34,762 bases of DNA. Source: Bacteroidota bacterium (GTDB lineage: Bacteria > Bacteroidota > Bacteroidia > Flavobacteriales_D > Crocinitomicaceae). A model generated the notes under the pieces. That model was given only the letters and a program-made list of their open reading frames with translations, did not search any database and was not told the origin of the DNA. The stretch is from positions 1 to 34,762 of the forward strand of contig VGMY01000023.1 in assembly GCA_016866255.1 (NCBI GenBank), in the 5' to 3' direction. The position numbers and the translations under genes are program-made. Shown here in pieces: positions 33,309 through 34,762 of this stretch (its first letter is position 1; each line of letters starts with the position of its first letter).

Positions 33309-34361
33309 TTACTTTAAACTAATGGTAACACCCAAGGTGTGTATAATTCCAAATATCCCTGCAAATCTCGCGCCATACTCTACACCTAGGGCACTTTTGT
33401 TTTTACCGACCAAGGCGTCAACGGAAAATCCGGCCGTTGGACCCACCAAAGCATTCGACCGGTTTTCAGCGTCAAAAATACCGTTTTCATAAGCAAAGCC
33501 ACCCCGCAGGTTGAAAGCCAATTTTTCCGTGGTCATGCCATAATCAAATCCCAATCGCATCTGATCTTTTGAGAACGAATTAGCTTGGAAAGCAGCAGCA
33601 ACGGTTAAGCGGCTTTCTTCACTAAAAATGAAATCATAAGAACCTCCTATGTTGAGTAAGGAAGGCAGTTCATAGGTTGATGATCTTTGCTCGAGTGTAG
33701 CAATAAATTCGCTCGAAATATATTCTACTTGATTGGATAATCCATCTCCTTTAAAACGCATCACAGGACCAACATTTTTCAGGCTAATACCAAACTTCAA
33801 TTGATTTTGCTCTCCCGATACATACCTTACCCCGGCATCAAAGGCGATACCACTTGAGCGCAAGTTAAAGATGCTTTCGGTAACTACCTTAAAATTAATC
33901 CCACCATAAATGGAAGACGAAAATTTCTTAGCAAAGCCAACATTAAAAACATTCGCTCTCGGCGAGAAGAAACCAATATCTCCTTCTGGGTTTGCAACCG
34001 TTGTTATGGGAACGTCGCCAAAATTCAATGACTGAATGCTCACAGCTATGACATTTGATTCGCTTATGCGCTGTGCTATCCCTGCTGAATTAAGGCCTAT
34101 TCCCGCATTGCCCATCCAATTTGAGTAATTGAATTTAATCTGAGTTTTATCGGTAAAAGCCAATCCTGCTATATTATTAAATTGAGCCTCTAAACCATTG
34201 ATATTAGCCACGCCAGCATCTCCTATGGCTGATCCTCGAGCCCAAGGGTTAATCAAAAGGTGAGAAGCTCCTGCCGAACCAACTCGGTCTTCGTTACCTG
34301 CGTAAACTGTGGTCAACATGCTGCCAAACAAGAGTAAACTGATAAGTTTTAACGTTTTCAT
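33309..34361 (-). CDS. PorV/PorQ family outer-membrane protein
   Basis: Predicted outer-membrane beta-barrel of 350 residues with a signal peptide (1-21). RVGSAGASHLLINPWARGSAIGDAGVANINGLEAQFNNIAGLA (split here for reading: SAGASHLLINPWA, GDAGVANINGLEA, NNIAGLA) is the family signature near residues 26-68. The protein ends in beta strands (HTLGVTISLK). PorV carries T9SS cargo to the attachment complex; this shorter relative is probably a paralogue dedicated to one cargo rather than the core PorV. It starts 18 bp after a gene for a T9SS-type protein, fitting that view, and is closed by a strong terminator. Confidence 0.87.
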   Translation of the reverse strand: MKTLKLISLLLFGSMLTTVYAGNEDRVGSAGASHLLINPWARGSAIGDAGVANINGLEAQFNNIAGLAFTDKTQIKFNYSNWMGNAGIGLNSAGIAQRISESNVIAVSIQSLNFGDVPITTVANPEGDIGFFSPRANVFNVGFAKKFSSSIYGGINFKVVTESIFNLRSSGIAFDAGVRYVSGEQNQLKFGISLKNVGPVMRFKGDGLSNQVEYISSEFIATLEQRSSTYELPSLLNIGGSYDFIFSEESRLTVAAAFQANSFSKDQMRLGFDYGMTTEKLAFNLRGGFAYENGIFDAENRSNALVGPTAGFSVDALVGKNKSALGVEYGARFAGIFGIIHTLGVTISLK

Positions 34362-34379
34362 TCTTACAATCTTTATAGA

Positions 34380-34762
34380 TTAAATACCCTGATAGTCTGG
34401 AGTCCTCATTCCTCCAAAAAACTTCAACACCACCTCTCCGACGTCCGGGACATCCACATGAATTAAATAAACGCCACTCGCTATAGGAATGGCTTTAAAA
34501 TTGGTTAAATCCCAGTCCAAGGATGTTACAGGACTATCTTTTTTAAACGTTCGAATTAACTTCCCATTCACGGAAAAAATACGAACGGTACATTTCTCGG
34601 GAAGGTTGGTAATTTTCACACGAGTGTCAATTCGCGTTCTCTCATAATCGGAATAAGCATAATAGGGATTGGGCACCACGTTGATCATTTTCAAGGCGTC
34701 TTTAAGGGCATCTTGTGCGCCTAATTGGGTGGCAATTGCATCCATCGACCATCCGTACATCG
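34380..34762 (-). CDS. Large T9SS-type surface protein, C-terminal end only
   Basis: Only the last 126 residues are in the window; the gene continues past the window edge. The visible part begins after a stretch with MINVVPNPYYAYSDYERTRI and forms a FlgD-Ig/T9SS-type A-like beta-sandwich: VKITNLPEKCTVRIFSVNG, LDWDLTNFKAIPIASGVYLI, VDVPDVGEVVLKFFGGMRT. The VPNPYYAYSxYE form is one I associate with very large secreted proteins encoded next to PorV/PorQ-family genes. It ends in a short tail (PDYQGI) after the usual last strand. The catalytic or binding part lies outside the window. Confidence 0.8.
   Translation of the reverse strand, partial: MYGWSMDAIATQLGAQDALKDALKMINVVPNPYYAYSDYERTRIDTRVKITNLPEKCTVRIFSVNGKLIRTFKKDSPVTSLDWDLTNFKAIPIASGVYLIHVDVPDVGEVVLKFFGGMRTPDYQGI

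Overview
The window looks like a chromosomal piece of a Bacteroidota genome, most likely a Flavobacteriales-type organism. The evidence is: type IX secretion system (T9SS) substrates with both type A and type B (CHU_C) C-terminal sorting domains; PorP/SprF-, PorE- and PorV/PorQ-like proteins; Bacteroidota-style promoters (TTG about 17-20 bp upstream of TAnnTTTG); and many lipoproteins. I see no plasmid, phage, insertion sequence, integrase or CRISPR features, and no gene-free stretch longer than about 190 bp. The clade below phylum is inference.

Layout. 1-2349 (minus): metK and mtnA, SAM synthesis and methylthioadenosine salvage. 2398-8529 (minus): a compact six-gene run. In transcription order it holds an MbnP-like lipoprotein, a MauG/MbnH-like di-heme lipoprotein, a conserved protein of unknown function, a WYL-domain regulator, then paaG and paaH of phenylacetate degradation. 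8619-11684 (plus): an AddA-like helicase-nuclease. 11657-13020 (minus): a CTP-synthase-like amidotransferase domain that has lost its catalytic triad, and a lipoprotein. 13212-13283 (minus): tRNA-Arg(CCT). 13308-15923 (minus): a secreted M14 zinc carboxypeptidase. 16042-19902 (plus): a giant T9SS type B adhesin-like protein. 19932-21694 (plus): an MBL-fold hydrolase coupled to a family 4 glycosyltransferase. 21678-24153 (minus): paaABCD. 24276-27070 (plus): divergent paaE, a second PaaE-like reductase and a short-chain dehydrogenase. 27117-31421 (plus): PorP/SprF-like, PorE-like and a membrane acyltransferase-like protein. 31418-33242 (minus): greA, a HIT protein and an SGNH hydrolase. 33309-34762 (minus): a PorV/PorQ-family protein and the C-terminal end of a large T9SS-type protein that runs off the window.

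How the genes work together. PaaABC(D)E is the oxygenase that makes the ring epoxide of phenylacetyl-CoA, PaaG isomerises it to oxepin-CoA, and PaaH oxidises a late beta-oxidation intermediate. The pathway is split between two places 17 kb apart; the CoA ligase, PaaZ, PaaF and thiolase are not here. The secreted and surface proteins form a T9SS theme but are scattered. The most unusual elements are the MbnP/MbnH-like pair placed in one gene run with a WYL regulator and phenylacetate genes, and the cysteine-free CTP-synthase-like protein whose start codon directly follows a terminator-like hairpin.
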